From Atopobiaceae bacterium (GTDB taxonomy: Bacteria; Actinomycetota; Coriobacteriia; Coriobacteriales; Atopobiaceae): DNA of 64,000 nt. Position 1 is the first letter of the stretch. Each line of letters starts with the position of its first letter. Location: positions 21,921 to 85,920 of the forward strand of contig CADFJN010000013.1 in NCBI GenBank assembly GCA_902834555.1. Direction: 5' to 3'. The position numbers and the translations under genes were made by a program. Positions 32,389 through 43,971 of this stretch are shown here, in pieces. Under the pieces are notes generated by a model. It ran no database searches and was not told the DNA's origin. It worked only from the letters and a program-made list of their open reading frames with translations.

Positions 32389-33479
32389 TGGGCGAGAAGG
32401 TCTTTCTCGGCCTCTCCGGAGGCGTGGACTCGGCGCTCTCGGCCGCGCTCCTTGTGGAGCAGGGCTATGACGTCACGGCCGTCTACATGCGCAACTGGTC
32501 GCGCGACCTGCCGGGGTACCGCTGCCCCTGGGCCGACGACCTCGCGGACGCCGAGCGCGTTGCCGTGACCCTGGGCATTGGCCTCGAGGTCTGGAACTGC
32601 GAGGAGGAGTATCAGCGCACTGTCGTGGACTACCTGGTGGACGCCTACGCGCGTGGCCTCACGCCCAACCCAGACGTGATGTGCAACCAGACCGTCAAGT
32701 TTGGCACCTTTGCCGACCGTGCCTTTGCGCGTGGCGCGGACCTCATTGCCACGGGGCACTACGCCCGCGTGCGCAAAGACCCGCAGTCGGGCTCGACCCA
32801 GCTCCTGCGCGCCGTTGACGAGCACAAGGACCAGACCTACTTCCTCTGGCGCGTGGGCGAGGAGGCCTTCTCGCGCACGCTCTTCCCCGTGGGCGACGTG
32901 CGCGACAAGGCCGAGGTGCGCCGAATGTGCGCCGAGAGGGGCCTGGGCGTGGAGTCCAAGCCGGATTCTGACGGCATCTGCTTTGTGGGGCCCGTGGGCA
33001 TAAGGACCTTCCTCCTGGACACGCTCGAGCGCCGAGCCGGCGACATCGTTGAGTGGGAGACGGGCCGCGTCCTGGGCCACCACGACGGCGCCTTCCTGTT
33101 CACGGTGGGGCAGCGCAAGGGCCTTGACCTGGGCGGTGGCCCTGCTCGCTATGTGGTCTCGACGGACACCGAGAAGAACGTGGTCTACGTGACCGCGGAC
33201 CCTGCGTGCCCCGGCCTGTGGTGCACGCAGCTCGACCTCTCCGACGTGCACTGGATTTCCGGCAAGGCGCCCGCGGACGGCGAGTACCTGGTGAGGACGA
33301 GGCACACGGGGGAGCTGCGGCCTGCCCGCGTGGTGGCGCTCGACGGTGGGCGCGCCCGCGTAAGCTTTCCCGAGCCCGTGCGCACGGTGGCCCCAGGGCA
33401 GTCCGCCGTCATCTATGGGGGTCTCGTCTGCCTGGGCGGAGGAATCGTGGAACCAAACCCGGTGGCCTATAATCGATGA
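32388..33479 (+). CDS. mnmA: tRNA-specific 2-thiouridylase MnmA
   Basis: A 363-residue ATP-dependent thiolase that makes 2-thiouridine at wobble position 34. It has the PP-loop GLSGGVDSALSAALL, the first catalytic Cys in NPDVMCNQTVKFG, ATGHYARV, and the second Cys in DSDGICFVG. The C-terminal beta domain contains FTVGQRKGLDLGG. The start ATG overlaps the stop of the cysteine desulfurase (TAATG), and the two act consecutively on sulfur transfer. Confidence 0.95.
   Translation: MGEKVFLGLSGGVDSALSAALLVEQGYDVTAVYMRNWSRDLPGYRCPWADDLADAERVAVTLGIGLEVWNCEEEYQRTVVDYLVDAYARGLTPNPDVMCNQTVKFGTFADRAFARGADLIATGHYARVRKDPQSGSTQLLRAVDEHKDQTYFLWRVGEEAFSRTLFPVGDVRDKAEVRRMCAERGLGVESKPDSDGICFVGPVGIRTFLLDTLERRAGDIVEWETGRVLGHHDGAFLFTVGQRKGLDLGGGPARYVVSTDTEKNVVYVTADPACPGLWCTQLDLSDVHWISGKAPADGEYLVRTRHTGELRPARVVALDGGRARVSFPEPVRTVAPGQSAVIYGGLVCLGGGIVEPNPVAYNR
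33445..33473 (+). promoter_or_regulatory. Candidate promoter inside the end of mnmA
   Basis: A perfect TATAAT (33468-33473) lies 17 bp after a weak TCGTGG. It is well placed to transcribe the gene that starts at 33549. Confidence 0.4.
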
Positions 33480-33548
33480 GTTAGCTCTAGTGATGTAGTC
33501 GGTCTACGCCCACGGCGCTTGCCTGGGGCTGGCGGGTCGGAGGTGCTT

Positions 33549-34886
33549 GTGGCTGAGGACGCCGATAAGAACGCCCCTGTGGCGCAAAAGCGCCCCAAGG
33601 CTCCAAAGCCGCAGGTCGTTGGCGCCAAAGTGAGTGTCGGCAAGCCAAAGCCCAAGGCTGCCCCCAAGGCTGCCGCCGGCGCCGCCCAAAAAGCTGCGAC
33701 GGGCGCGGGCGCAAAGGTCAAGTACCGCGTCAGCGCCGCGAAGGCGGTCTCCGCACAGGACCGCGAGGCCGACAAGCAGAGCATGGGCCAGGTGCACAAG
33801 AGCCTGGTATTTCTCGGCATCGTCACGCTTGCCTACCTGGCGTACCTTATCTTCTCCGGCCAGATGGACGTGTTTCTCAGCAGCCTCTCGCAGGTCGACA
33901 GCTCCTGGATCCTGCGTGGCGCCCTCTGCTACCTGGTCTACTACGTGATTGGCGTCTCGGCCTACGTGCTCTCGGTGATCACGGACCCCAACTCTCCCGT
34001 TGGCGTATGCGACCTCATGAGCGTTGAGGCGGCAGGCATCTTCTTCATGAACCTCACGCCCAACGGCATGGGTGCCGCACCAGCTCAGATCTACCGCCTT
34101 ACCCGCTCGGGCCTTTCCGTTGGCGGCGCCGGCGCGCTCCACTCCACGCGCTTCATCATGTACGAGGCGGGCGAGGGCATCTTTGCGGCCATCATGCTCA
34201 TCTTCCGGCTTGACTACTTCCTCAACTCCTTTGGCGACTTCATCATCATTGGCATCCTGCTCTTTGCCTTCAAGATTCTGGAGTGCGTGGTGCTGTTTGC
34301 CATCTGCGCGTACCCCAAGTTCTTCTCGAGCATTGGCAACTGGGTGCTGCGCTTTGCCAACAAGCATGGGTGGGTGAAGGACTACGACCACTGGTACCAG
34401 GTCGTGAACAACCAGATCATGGAGTTCTCCGACGGCTTCAAGTCTGCCGCCAAGAACAAGGGTGACCTCATTGGCGTGCTGGCGCTCACCCTGCTGCAGC
34501 TGGGCTGCCTCTACGCGCTGCCGTGGTTTGTGCTCAATGCCTTTGGCAAGAAGGCCGACCTCATCACCTGCCTGGCGTCCGGCTCGATGCTCGAGCTGCT
34601 CACCTCCGCCATCCCGCTGCCCGGCGGCACCGGCGGCGCCGAGGGCGGCTTTGCGCTGCTCTTTGGTGGGATGTTTGGGGCGCAGGCTTCGGCGGGCTTC
34701 GTGCTCTGGCGTGCCATCGAGTATTTCCTGCCCACGCTGTGTGCGGCGCCGCTCCTGGGCCTGCGCTCGACCAGCGGCGAGAGCATCAACCACCGCTTCA
34801 AGCGCTATGGCGCACGTTTGCGTAGACTCTTCTCGCGCAGAGGTGGCGGCAAGGGCTCTGGTGGCATCAAGATCACGTTCAAGTAG
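33549..34886 (+). CDS. Flippase-like / lysylphosphatidylglycerol synthase TM-region (UPF0104) membrane protein
   Basis: 445 residues. About 80 N-terminal residues are a Lys/Ala/Pro-rich, probably disordered cytoplasmic stretch. Some eight membrane helices follow with family motifs FFMNLTPNGMGAAPAQIYRL and SAIPLPGGTGGAEGGF. Relatives act in lipid translocation or as the membrane part of lysyl-phosphatidylglycerol synthases; no synthetase domain is present here. GTG 33549 with GGAGG 5 bases upstream is the best start; TTG 33519 and GTG 33543 are also in frame. A hairpin terminator follows. Confidence 0.8.
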   Translation: MAEDADKNAPVAQKRPKAPKPQVVGAKVSVGKPKPKAAPKAAAGAAQKAATGAGAKVKYRVSAAKAVSAQDREADKQSMGQVHKSLVFLGIVTLAYLAYLIFSGQMDVFLSSLSQVDSSWILRGALCYLVYYVIGVSAYVLSVITDPNSPVGVCDLMSVEAAGIFFMNLTPNGMGAAPAQIYRLTRSGLSVGGAGALHSTRFIMYEAGEGIFAAIMLIFRLDYFLNSFGDFIIIGILLFAFKILECVVLFAICAYPKFFSSIGNWVLRFANKHGWVKDYDHWYQVVNNQIMEFSDGFKSAAKNKGDLIGVLALTLLQLGCLYALPWFVLNAFGKKADLITCLASGSMLELLTSAIPLPGGTGGAEGGFALLFGGMFGAQASAGFVLWRAIEYFLPTLCAAPLLGLRSTSGESINHRFKRYGARLRRLFSRRGGGKGSGGIKITFK

Positions 34887-34890
34887 AGAG

Positions 34891-34925
34891 GCGGCGGGAA
34901 GCGCGTGTGGCTTCCCGCCGCTTTC
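34891..34925 (+). terminator. Terminator between convergent genes
   Basis: GCGGCGGGAAGC and GCTTCCCGCCGC form a perfect 12-bp stem with loop GCGTGTG, then TTTCG. It can also slow transcription from the minus-strand gene. Confidence 0.85.
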
Positions 34926-34949
34926 GTAACGTGTGCCGGTCGTGTGACG

Positions 34950-35894
34950 CTACCAGGAGACCTTGGCGATGTTCTCCTCGATGTGCCTGCAGCTTGCCTG
35001 CCAGCGCTCCTGCTCGTGCTGCGTCATGGTGGGGACAATGACCTTCTCGACGCCGCCCGCGCCAATCACGCAGGGCAGCGACGCGTAGTGGCCCGAGACG
35101 CCGTAGACGCCCTCGACGAGGGTCGAGACGGGCGTCACGAGCTTGGTGTCGCCCAGGATGGCCTCGATGATTGCAACGGTTCCGTTGGCGATGGAGTACT
35201 CGGTACAGGCCTTGCCCACCATGGTGGTGTAGCCGCCGCGCACGGCCTGCATCTCGAGCGCGTCCCGGTCGAGCGTGACGCCAGTCTGGGCCTCCAGCTC
35301 CTCGGGCGTGAGGCAGCCAAAGGTGACGTGCGACCACAGGGCAAACTCGGAGAAGCCGTGCTCGCCGAGCATCCAGGCGTTGATCGATGCCTGGTTGAGG
35401 CCGGTCGCACCGGCAAGCGCGTGCTTGAAGCGAGCGGAGTCGAGCGTGGTGCCCGAGCCCAGGACGCGGCGAGGGTCGCAGCCCGCGAGGTCGCGTATCT
35501 CGGTGGCAATCACGTCGTTGGGGTTGGCGACGCTCACCCAGATGCCCGTGAAGCCCGCGTCCTCTATGCGGCGGACGAACTTCTTGGGCTCCTCTGTTGT
35601 GGGGGCCAGCTCGCCGTCGCGGTCGGTGCGGGCGGCGTCCACGTGGCCCGCGGCGTTGACAATGACGTCGCAGCAGGCCAGCTCCTCGTAGCGGTCATCG
35701 CACTCGACAACGCGCGCGGGACGGGGGTAGAAGCTCATGGCGTCAAGGAGGTCGTTCTCCTGCGCGCGGCAGAGCTTCTCGTTTGTGTCAGAGAGGCGTA
35801 TCTCGTCCACAAGGCCCTGTGCGAGCAGCGCGTTTGCGACGTGCGCTCCCACGTGGCTGCAGCCGATGATGCCGACGGTCGTGTGTGTTGCCAT
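34950..35894 (-). CDS. L-lactate / L-2-hydroxyisocaproate dehydrogenase family protein
   Basis: A 314-residue NAD-dependent 2-hydroxyacid dehydrogenase. The active-site His lies in MLGEHG, the substrate Arg in LDSARF, and the NAD-ribose Asp in LSDTN. The dinucleotide loop reads GIIGCSHVG, with Ser where the GxGxxG motif has its second Gly. Segments such as LDAMSF, GGYTTMVGK and the final HEQERWQASCRHIEENI resemble L-2-hydroxyisocaproate dehydrogenases more than classical lactate dehydrogenases, so reduction of amino-acid-derived 2-oxoacids is possible. AAGGAG precedes the start. Confidence 0.85.
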   Translation of the reverse strand: MATHTTVGIIGCSHVGAHVANALLAQGLVDEIRLSDTNEKLCRAQENDLLDAMSFYPRPARVVECDDRYEELACCDVIVNAAGHVDAARTDRDGELAPTTEEPKKFVRRIEDAGFTGIWVSVANPNDVIATEIRDLAGCDPRRVLGSGTTLDSARFKHALAGATGLNQASINAWMLGEHGFSEFALWSHVTFGCLTPEELEAQTGVTLDRDALEMQAVRGGYTTMVGKACTEYSIANGTVAIIEAILGDTKLVTPVSTLVEGVYGVSGHYASLPCVIGAGGVEKVIVPTMTQHEQERWQASCRHIEENIAKVSW

Positions 35895-35945
35895 ATCCTG
35901 TTCTCCTGCTCCTTGCGTGATGGTTGTGTTCCGCCGCCCATTGTC

Positions 35946-37097
35946 TCACTCGGCACCGGGGCTTGCGGTGTCTGTGGTGAAGCGGACCTCGTCCACGCTG
36001 GGGACGTGCACGCGAATGAGCGCCGTCGCGCGGTTCTGCTCGTCTGCGGAGAGCGTGCGGGCGCTGGTCACCGTTGCCACAATCCGTTCGTTTGGCTGCG
36101 AGGAGCCTGATGCGTAGCTGTACTCGGTTCCCACGGAATAGCGCTCGACCTCGGGCTGCACCGCCTTGAGCTCCTGCGTTGTGAGAGCGGTCTCGTACTG
36201 GTCCGAGGCCTGGGAGGGGGTTGCCGTTGCGTCCTTGGCGTGCTGCTGGATTGTCTCTTGGACCACACCGGTCGTCACCATAAGGCAGGGGATCGCAAAG
36301 ACGAGCGTCCCAATGATGACGTTCCTGCGCAGGTGACGCGATATGGCCACGGCCTCCTCACTCTCCTGTGGGGTTACGACACCGTCGTCGTTGATGTCTC
36401 GGTGGAGCGGCACATGCAGGAGGAGCAGCACGACTTCTGCGGCGAGCGCGATGAACACAACGTTGACGCCAAACTCGTAGATTGCGCCAGCGAAGCGCGT
36501 GAGGCTCTGCTGTGCGATGCCGTAGCCGGCCGAGCACAGGGGCGGCATGAGGGCGGTTGCCACGGCAACGCCTGCAATGAGGGTCGAGGGCTCCTGCTTG
36601 CGGGAGTTGCCGAGCCCGCCCGCGAAGCCGCCGGCAAGGGCGATGAGCAGGTCCCAGATTGTGGGCGTCGAGTTGTCGAGGAGGGCGCTGGTCTCGTAGG
36701 GGATAGGCGTGAGGAGGAAGTAGAGGGTGGAGGTCGCAAGGCAGATGAGCATCTGGAGTGCCAGGCCGGCGACCGCATTGCGCAGAAGGCGCCTGTCGGC
36801 CGTTGCGACGGCGTAGGAGATGGCTAGCACCGAGCCCATGAGCGGGCAGATGAGCATGGCGCCCACGATGGCCTCGGTGGAGTCCGTGTTGAGGCCAATC
36901 GAGGCAATGAGCATGGCAACGATGAGGATGCACATGTGCGTGCCGTCGAGCTTCGATCCGCCCACGAAGCGTTTGCGGATCTGCGGCCAGGAAGCGCGAC
37001 CTTCGCGCACGTCGAAGGCGCGCCTGAGGGCTGCGATGCCCCGACGTGCCCAGCTTGCGCCAGTGCTCGTGTCTGCTGCTTTGCCCTTCTCGGCCAT
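35946..37097 (-). CDS. DUF389 family membrane protein
   Basis: 383 residues with six or more membrane helices. Conserved DUF389 segments are seen: LIVAMLIASIGLNTDSTEAI, VGAMLICPLMGSVLAISYA, LAGGFAGGLGNSRKQ and GVAVATALMPPLCSAGYGIA. The C-terminal region is soluble with an ACT/ferredoxin-like feel. The function of the family is unknown. ATG 37097 has GAGGTG 6 bases before it; the ORF continues to 37241 without a ribosome site. Confidence 0.88.
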   Translation of the reverse strand: MAEKGKAADTSTGASWARRGIAALRRAFDVREGRASWPQIRKRFVGGSKLDGTHMCILIVAMLIASIGLNTDSTEAIVGAMLICPLMGSVLAISYAVATADRRLLRNAVAGLALQMLICLATSTLYFLLTPIPYETSALLDNSTPTIWDLLIALAGGFAGGLGNSRKQEPSTLIAGVAVATALMPPLCSAGYGIAQQSLTRFAGAIYEFGVNVVFIALAAEVVLLLLHVPLHRDINDDGVVTPQESEEAVAISRHLRRNVIIGTLVFAIPCLMVTTGVVQETIQQHAKDATATPSQASDQYETALTTQELKAVQPEVERYSVGTEYSYASGSSQPNERIVATVTSARTLSADEQNRATALIRVHVPSVDEVRFTTDTASPGAE

Positions 37098-37416
37098 AAC
37101 TGCACCTCTATATCCTGCGGTTTGACCCGTCTGCATTCCGGCTTCGTTCACTCTTGTGCCCCAAAGGTGTGGTGACAACGCTGATTGGGAGTGCGTGATA
37201 CCGACATTTTCGGTGGCTTGGCACGAAAAACCGTATCCCAACCGTCAGATTGCGCCAAGGAAGTACCCCAGGAAGCAATCCCGGCAGCCCAGCAGGTGTT
37301 CGAATTACGCACGGCTGAGGCCGATACGAGTAAATGCCCAGGACGACACAAAGCGTTATCTCGACCGTGCGTAGGGCGTTGAACCTTCCGTCAGCAGTCT
37401 GAGCACACAAATCAGC

Positions 37417-37438
37417 GTACACGTGTTCTCATTATACT
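37417..37438 (+). promoter_or_regulatory. Promoter of the TerB-ATPase-helicase operon with a SOS-box-like site
   Basis: TATACT (37433-37438) is a good -10; no good -35 is visible 17 bp upstream. Directly upstream, GTACACGTGTTC (37417-37428) matches the Gram-positive GAAC-N4-GTTC LexA box with one mismatch and would block the promoter. The site at 43148 shares TGTTCTCAT. The rest of the 37098-37493 gap shows no gene. Confidence 0.45.
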
Positions 37439-37493
37439 GTCGGGGGAGTAGAATGGTTAGCTACAAATGCTGCGTCGCGCGGGGAGGTGCAAG

Positions 37494-39344
37494 TTGGACG
37501 AGGGAAGTACGGGCCGTTCAGCGGATGGCGCTCGCTCGCGTGCCAAGGAGGTCCTCGAGCAGATCCTAGCCTCAAAGGATGGCCGCGCGCTCGCCAGCAT
37601 GAGCCAGACTACCTACTCTGACCAGCCAATCCTTCGTACGGGTGCAGACTTCGCCCGTGAACGCGCAATGCGTCGCCAAGAGGGACGCAACGCCGCGCGC
37701 AGCGCCCGTGAGCAGCGCGTCGAGAGACGGCACCAACAGGTGAGCTTCCCTGCGCCTGCCTGGGGAGCGTCCTCGACTCCCGAGTCCGTGCAGTCGGCGT
37801 GGCCGTCGTTCTCGTTTGTCGCACCGTCCTTCTTCAACGAGGAGAGCGCGGAGCTCTTGGATTCCGAGCTGCCGCCCAGACTGCAGGAGCTGCGGCACCT
37901 AGAGAAGGTGGGCCTACGCCCGGGAGAGCTCTTCTGCCGCCAGGCTCGCCTTGCCGCAGAGTTCGAGGATAACCTGCCATTTGAGGGTTTCCATCCCTAT
38001 CGCTACCTGCCAACTTACAAGGACCTCGGTAACCGAGAACTGCGTGGGTACTTCACTTGGCGCGCGTCCTGGCGTCGCGGCACGGCCATCGATGCGCCGG
38101 CAACCTACGTCACCATCCTGGCGTTCGAGCTCATCAACGGCGTGGGGGCCACTCCGGGGACCGAGGTTCTCTCCTGTCTGCGTAAGCTCGAGCAGCGCTG
38201 CTTCGAGCAGGATGCGCGCGGCATTGGGCCCAGCGTGACGATGGACCTACGGCGCTGGGAGCGCGACTATGCCATCTGCATGGGGCTTGACGTTCAGCAG
38301 ACGGTTGCGGAGGCAGACCGTGCGTTTGGCGCAGGCGTCGAGACGCTGCGGGCAATGGAGCGGGCCGAGCTTTCATCGCGTGGGCTTCTCGAGGACCATC
38401 AGGCAGAGAAGGTGTCCGCCCCAACAGATGACGAGGTCATGGTGGCCATGGGCAACGTCTCTACCATGGACATCTCCCGCTCGCCCTTTGTCCGCGCGCA
38501 TCGTGAGTCCTTCGCTGCCGTTGCCGCTGCCGTGGCGCGGCGCATGGCAGTGCACTGCAACCGTCGCCGGAAGACGGGCTGGGTCGACGGCCTGGTGGGC
38601 TACCGCACGTCCTGGCCGTTTACCCCTCTGGCCGGAGTTCCGCTCGAGCGCGGCTGGGAGGGCTCCGACCGCACGGTTCGCGTTTGCCCCGGCCAGACGG
38701 TAAGCTTCCTCTTTGGTCGATGGACGGAGCGACGGGCGTACTCCACTAACGAGCGAAACCGCGACCTGGCGCGCCTCCTGCGCGCCATCGACCGCCAGAT
38801 GCGCATCGACTGGGACTTTGGCCACCCCCTCAAGGAGCAGACGCTTCCTCGCTACCTCCAGAAGATGGTAACTGAGGAAAGCCAGGCGCAGCACGAGCGC
38901 GAGGAGGAGGCCGAGAGACGCCGGTTCAAGGTTGACCTCTCCAAGCTGGGCGGCATTCGCAGCGCGGCGGCGGTCACGCGCGAGGCTCTCCTGGTGGACG
39001 AGGAGCGCGAGGGGTACGTACCAGGTGATGCGGCAGCGGAGCCCGCTGCCGTGGCGCTGGCGCCAGAGCATGCGGTTGCACCTCCGGCGGCAACACCGGT
39101 GCCCGCACCGCAGCCGGCCAAGACCGACCTTGGCCTTACCGCGCAAGAGCGTGCCCTTCTCGACGCGCTTCTCGCCCATAAAGAGCCGCCTGCCGCCGCG
39201 GGGGCGTCCCTCGACATGCTTGTTGACTCAATCAATGAGAAGCTCTTTGACCTCGTGGGAGATACGGTGCTGGAGTTTGGCGACGCCGGCCCCACCCTTG
39301 TCGAGGACTACGAGCAAGACCTGAGAGGATATCTACAGCCATGA
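37494..39344 (+). CDS. TerB_N / TerB_C domain protein
   Basis: 616 residues, cytosolic. A charged N-terminal third (about 1-135) lacks a domain I know. From about 138 the TerB_N domain is recognisable: GLRPGELFCRQ, a GFHPYRYLPTYKDLGNREL core, then GYFTWRA, with an all-alpha region following. A C-terminal TerB_C-like segment (about 545-616) ends LVEDYEQDLRGYL after a Pro/Ala linker. TerB domains are known from tellurite-stress and DNA-processing systems. TTG 37494 has GGGGAGG 6 bases upstream and is preferred over ATG 37467. Its stop overlaps the ATPase start by 4 bases. Confidence 0.82.
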   Translation: MDEGSTGRSADGARSRAKEVLEQILASKDGRALASMSQTTYSDQPILRTGADFARERAMRRQEGRNAARSAREQRVERRHQQVSFPAPAWGASSTPESVQSAWPSFSFVAPSFFNEESAELLDSELPPRLQELRHLEKVGLRPGELFCRQARLAAEFEDNLPFEGFHPYRYLPTYKDLGNRELRGYFTWRASWRRGTAIDAPATYVTILAFELINGVGATPGTEVLSCLRKLEQRCFEQDARGIGPSVTMDLRRWERDYAICMGLDVQQTVAEADRAFGAGVETLRAMERAELSSRGLLEDHQAEKVSAPTDDEVMVAMGNVSTMDISRSPFVRAHRESFAAVAAAVARRMAVHCNRRRKTGWVDGLVGYRTSWPFTPLAGVPLERGWEGSDRTVRVCPGQTVSFLFGRWTERRAYSTNERNRDLARLLRAIDRQMRIDWDFGHPLKEQTLPRYLQKMVTEESQAQHEREEEAERRRFKVDLSKLGGIRSAAAVTREALLVDEEREGYVPGDAAAEPAAVALAPEHAVAPPAATPVPAPQPAKTDLGLTAQERALLDALLAHKEPPAAAGASLDMLVDSINEKLFDLVGDTVLEFGDAGPTLVEDYEQDLRGYLQP

Positions 39345-40726
39345 CGCAAGCAACCAAAGAGCAGACGCCGCGCGTTCCTCGGCGCATCGCGCAGGTGATC
39401 ATCAACTCCCTGAAGGGCGGCGTCGTTCCGCGCGTGGGCCTGCCCTACATCACCGTGGGTCGCGACCGCGAGGTTGCCGCCCTCCTGCACGACCTCGACC
39501 TCGTTGCCGATGGTGGCGCCAGCTTCCGCTTTCTTGTGGGCCGCTACGGCAGTGGCAAGAGCTTCCTGCTCCAGACCATCCGCAACCATGCCATGGGCAG
39601 GGGCTTTGTTGTGGCAGATGCAGACCTTTCACCCGAAAGGCGCCTGCAGGGCACGGGCGGCCAGGGTCTCGCCACCTACCGCGAGCTCATCCGCAACCTC
39701 AGCACCAAGACCAGGCCAGAGGGTGGTGCCCTCAACCTGGTGCTCGACCGTTGGGTCTCCAACGTGCAGTCGCAGGTGACGCTCGAGGACGGCCTCGCCC
39801 CGGAAGACCCGGCCTTCGCCGATGCCATGGAGCGGCGCATCATGGCCACCATGACCTCGGTGCAGGAGCTGGTCCATGGCTACGACTTTGCGCGCCTTCT
39901 CACCATGTACTGGCGCGCCCACCTCGAGGGTGACGACGAGACCAAGGCAAACGTCACCAAGTGGTTCCGTGGCGAGTACCGTAACAAGACTGAGGCCAGG
40001 CGCGAGCTGGGCGTGGGCATCGTGATTGGTGACGATGACTGGTACGACTACCTCAAGATTCTTGCGACCTTCCTTGTGGGGGCCGGCTACAAGGGCCTTG
40101 TCATACTCCTCGACGAGATGGTGAACCTCTACAAGATCCCCAACGCGGTGAGCAGGCAGTACAACTACGAGAAGGTGCTCACCATGTACAACGACACGCT
40201 CCAGGGCAAGGCGCACCACCTGGGCATCATCATGAGCGGAACGCCTCAGGCTGTGGAGGACAGGCGGCGTGGGCTCTACTCGTACGAGGCGCTTCGGAGC
40301 CGTCTCACGCAGGGGCGCTTCTCGCAGGACGGCCTGGTGGACATGCTCGCGCCGGTCATCCGCTTGGAGCCGCTCACCCACGAGGAGCTGCTGGTGCTGG
40401 TCGAGAAGCTTGCGGACATCCACGCGGGGCTCTTTGGGTACCAGCGCACCATCACCCAGGACGAACTCGTGCGCTTCCTCGAGACCGAGTACGGCCGCGT
40501 GGGCGCGGACACCCACCTCACTCCACGCGAGGTCATCCGTGACTTTGTCGAGATGCTCGACATCCTCTCGCAGAACCCCGGTGTTACGGTTGAGCAGCTG
40601 CTTGGCAGCGGGCAGTTCACGTCGCCGGTGAAGGCGCCGGTGGAGCAGGACGCGGCGCCGTTTGCTGCGCCAGGAGGCGGGCAGGCCCCAGCCGCGCAGG
40701 ACGAGTTCGCTGAGTTTGACATCTAG
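39341..40726 (+). CDS. BREX-type (BrxD-like, DUF2791) ATP-binding protein
   Basis: A 461-residue AAA-type ATPase. It opens with RRIAQVIINSLKGGVVPRVG, which is typical of DUF2791 proteins. Walker A is GRYGSGKS (67-74), Walker B GLVILLDEMVNLY (252-264), and a sensor-like IIMSGTPQAVEDRRRGLYSYEALRSR region follows. The C-terminus has a short Ala/Pro linker and an acidic tail. BrxD homologues occur in type 2 BREX phage-defence loci with the BrxHI helicase; here only those two types are present, with a TerB_N protein and no PglX, PglZ or BrxA/B. Start ATG overlaps the previous stop. Confidence 0.88.
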   Translation: MTQATKEQTPRVPRRIAQVIINSLKGGVVPRVGLPYITVGRDREVAALLHDLDLVADGGASFRFLVGRYGSGKSFLLQTIRNHAMGRGFVVADADLSPERRLQGTGGQGLATYRELIRNLSTKTRPEGGALNLVLDRWVSNVQSQVTLEDGLAPEDPAFADAMERRIMATMTSVQELVHGYDFARLLTMYWRAHLEGDDETKANVTKWFRGEYRNKTEARRELGVGIVIGDDDWYDYLKILATFLVGAGYKGLVILLDEMVNLYKIPNAVSRQYNYEKVLTMYNDTLQGKAHHLGIIMSGTPQAVEDRRRGLYSYEALRSRLTQGRFSQDGLVDMLAPVIRLEPLTHEELLVLVEKLADIHAGLFGYQRTITQDELVRFLETEYGRVGADTHLTPREVIRDFVEMLDILSQNPGVTVEQLLGSGQFTSPVKAPVEQDAAPFAAPGGGQAPAAQDEFAEFDI

Positions 40727-40732
40727 GCCGCC

Positions 40733-43144
<2,412 letters not shown>

Positions 43145-43147
43145 CGA

Positions 43148-43159
43148 GAACAAATGTTC
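43148..43159 (+). promoter_or_regulatory. Perfect GAAC-N4-GTTC (LexA/SOS-type) box
   Basis: GAACAAATGTTC inside the palindrome GAGAACAAATGTTCTC, 3 bp after the helicase stop and about 10 bp before a possible TACGAT -10 at 43169. It would control the gene at 43312. The consensus is that of B. subtilis and mycobacterial LexA; binding here is inferred. Confidence 0.55.
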
Positions 43160-43311
43160 TCATACATGGTACGATATTCTTGCAAGGGATGAAGCCACCC
43201 CGGAGGCCCCCACTGGCACGTGATGGCGCACCTCTCCCTTGCAAACAACGCTCGAGCGTGGTCGGCGACGGCTGGCCTCCTGTTGGCTGCTTGAGGTTTG
43301 GGGGCAATCAT

Positions 43312-43917
43312 ATGTCTGGATACCAGGAGAGTTTGGTCAAGGTCAGCTGCTTGGCGGAGGCGGCTGGCATCCGCAAGGCGTTTGACGAGTGGAAGGTCCC
43401 GTTCTTCCGCATGTATGGGGTGGAGCGTGCAGTACGGGATGTGAGTCCAGACCTCCCTTCCAGAGATGGCGACATGCTCTGTCTGCCTCGCATTCCCATA
43501 CGGGTGGGAGACCTGTTTGTGGTGTTGTGCGGAGACCGGCATCCCTATCAGTGCTGTAGTGGACGATGGTTTTACATCGATGGGCTTGCAGACGCCGTGC
43601 ACGAGAATTACCGCTCCTACCTTGTTCCCGTGGACGAGGGCAGGGTGCGCTCCTCTTGGGGTGACAATGCTCGTCTCGCCCAGCGCTCGTATGTGAACTG
43701 GAAGGACTACCTAGAAAATGTCGAGGCTACCTGGGACAAAGACGAGGTCGATCCCAGGGCGCGCTTCGCAGAGGTTGTCTATGGCATTGGCGCAACAGCG
43801 CCCGCAATTATGGGGATAGACCCAGATCCTATCTATGCCATCGCGCGGATGCTCCGAGAGCGCGGGATTACGGGGGCAATTGTCAACGGCAAGGTTCCGA
43901 TGGAGGACATTATGTAA
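43312..43917 (+). CDS. Protein of unknown function downstream of the TerB-ATPase-helicase operon
   Basis: 201 residues starting MSGYQESLVKV, after TTGGGGGCAATC. I do not recognise a family. It looks soluble, with several Trp and Cys residues, a segment PIRVGDLFVVLCGDRHPYQCC near residue 65, and WKDYLENVEATWDKDEVDPR near 135. There is no signal peptide or membrane helix. Its leader of about 140 bp holds a SOS-type box, so it may be damage-inducible. An in-frame extension to 43120 runs back through that box and the helicase end and is rejected. Confidence 0.7.
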   Translation: MSGYQESLVKVSCLAEAAGIRKAFDEWKVPFFRMYGVERAVRDVSPDLPSRDGDMLCLPRIPIRVGDLFVVLCGDRHPYQCCSGRWFYIDGLADAVHENYRSYLVPVDEGRVRSSWGDNARLAQRSYVNWKDYLENVEATWDKDEVDPRARFAEVVYGIGATAPAIMGIDPDPIYAIARMLRERGITGAIVNGKVPMEDIM

Positions 43918-43971
43918 GTGTTTGGTGGTGTTGCGTGGAGGGCCGCTACGGTGGGCGGTTCCTAGGGCCGC

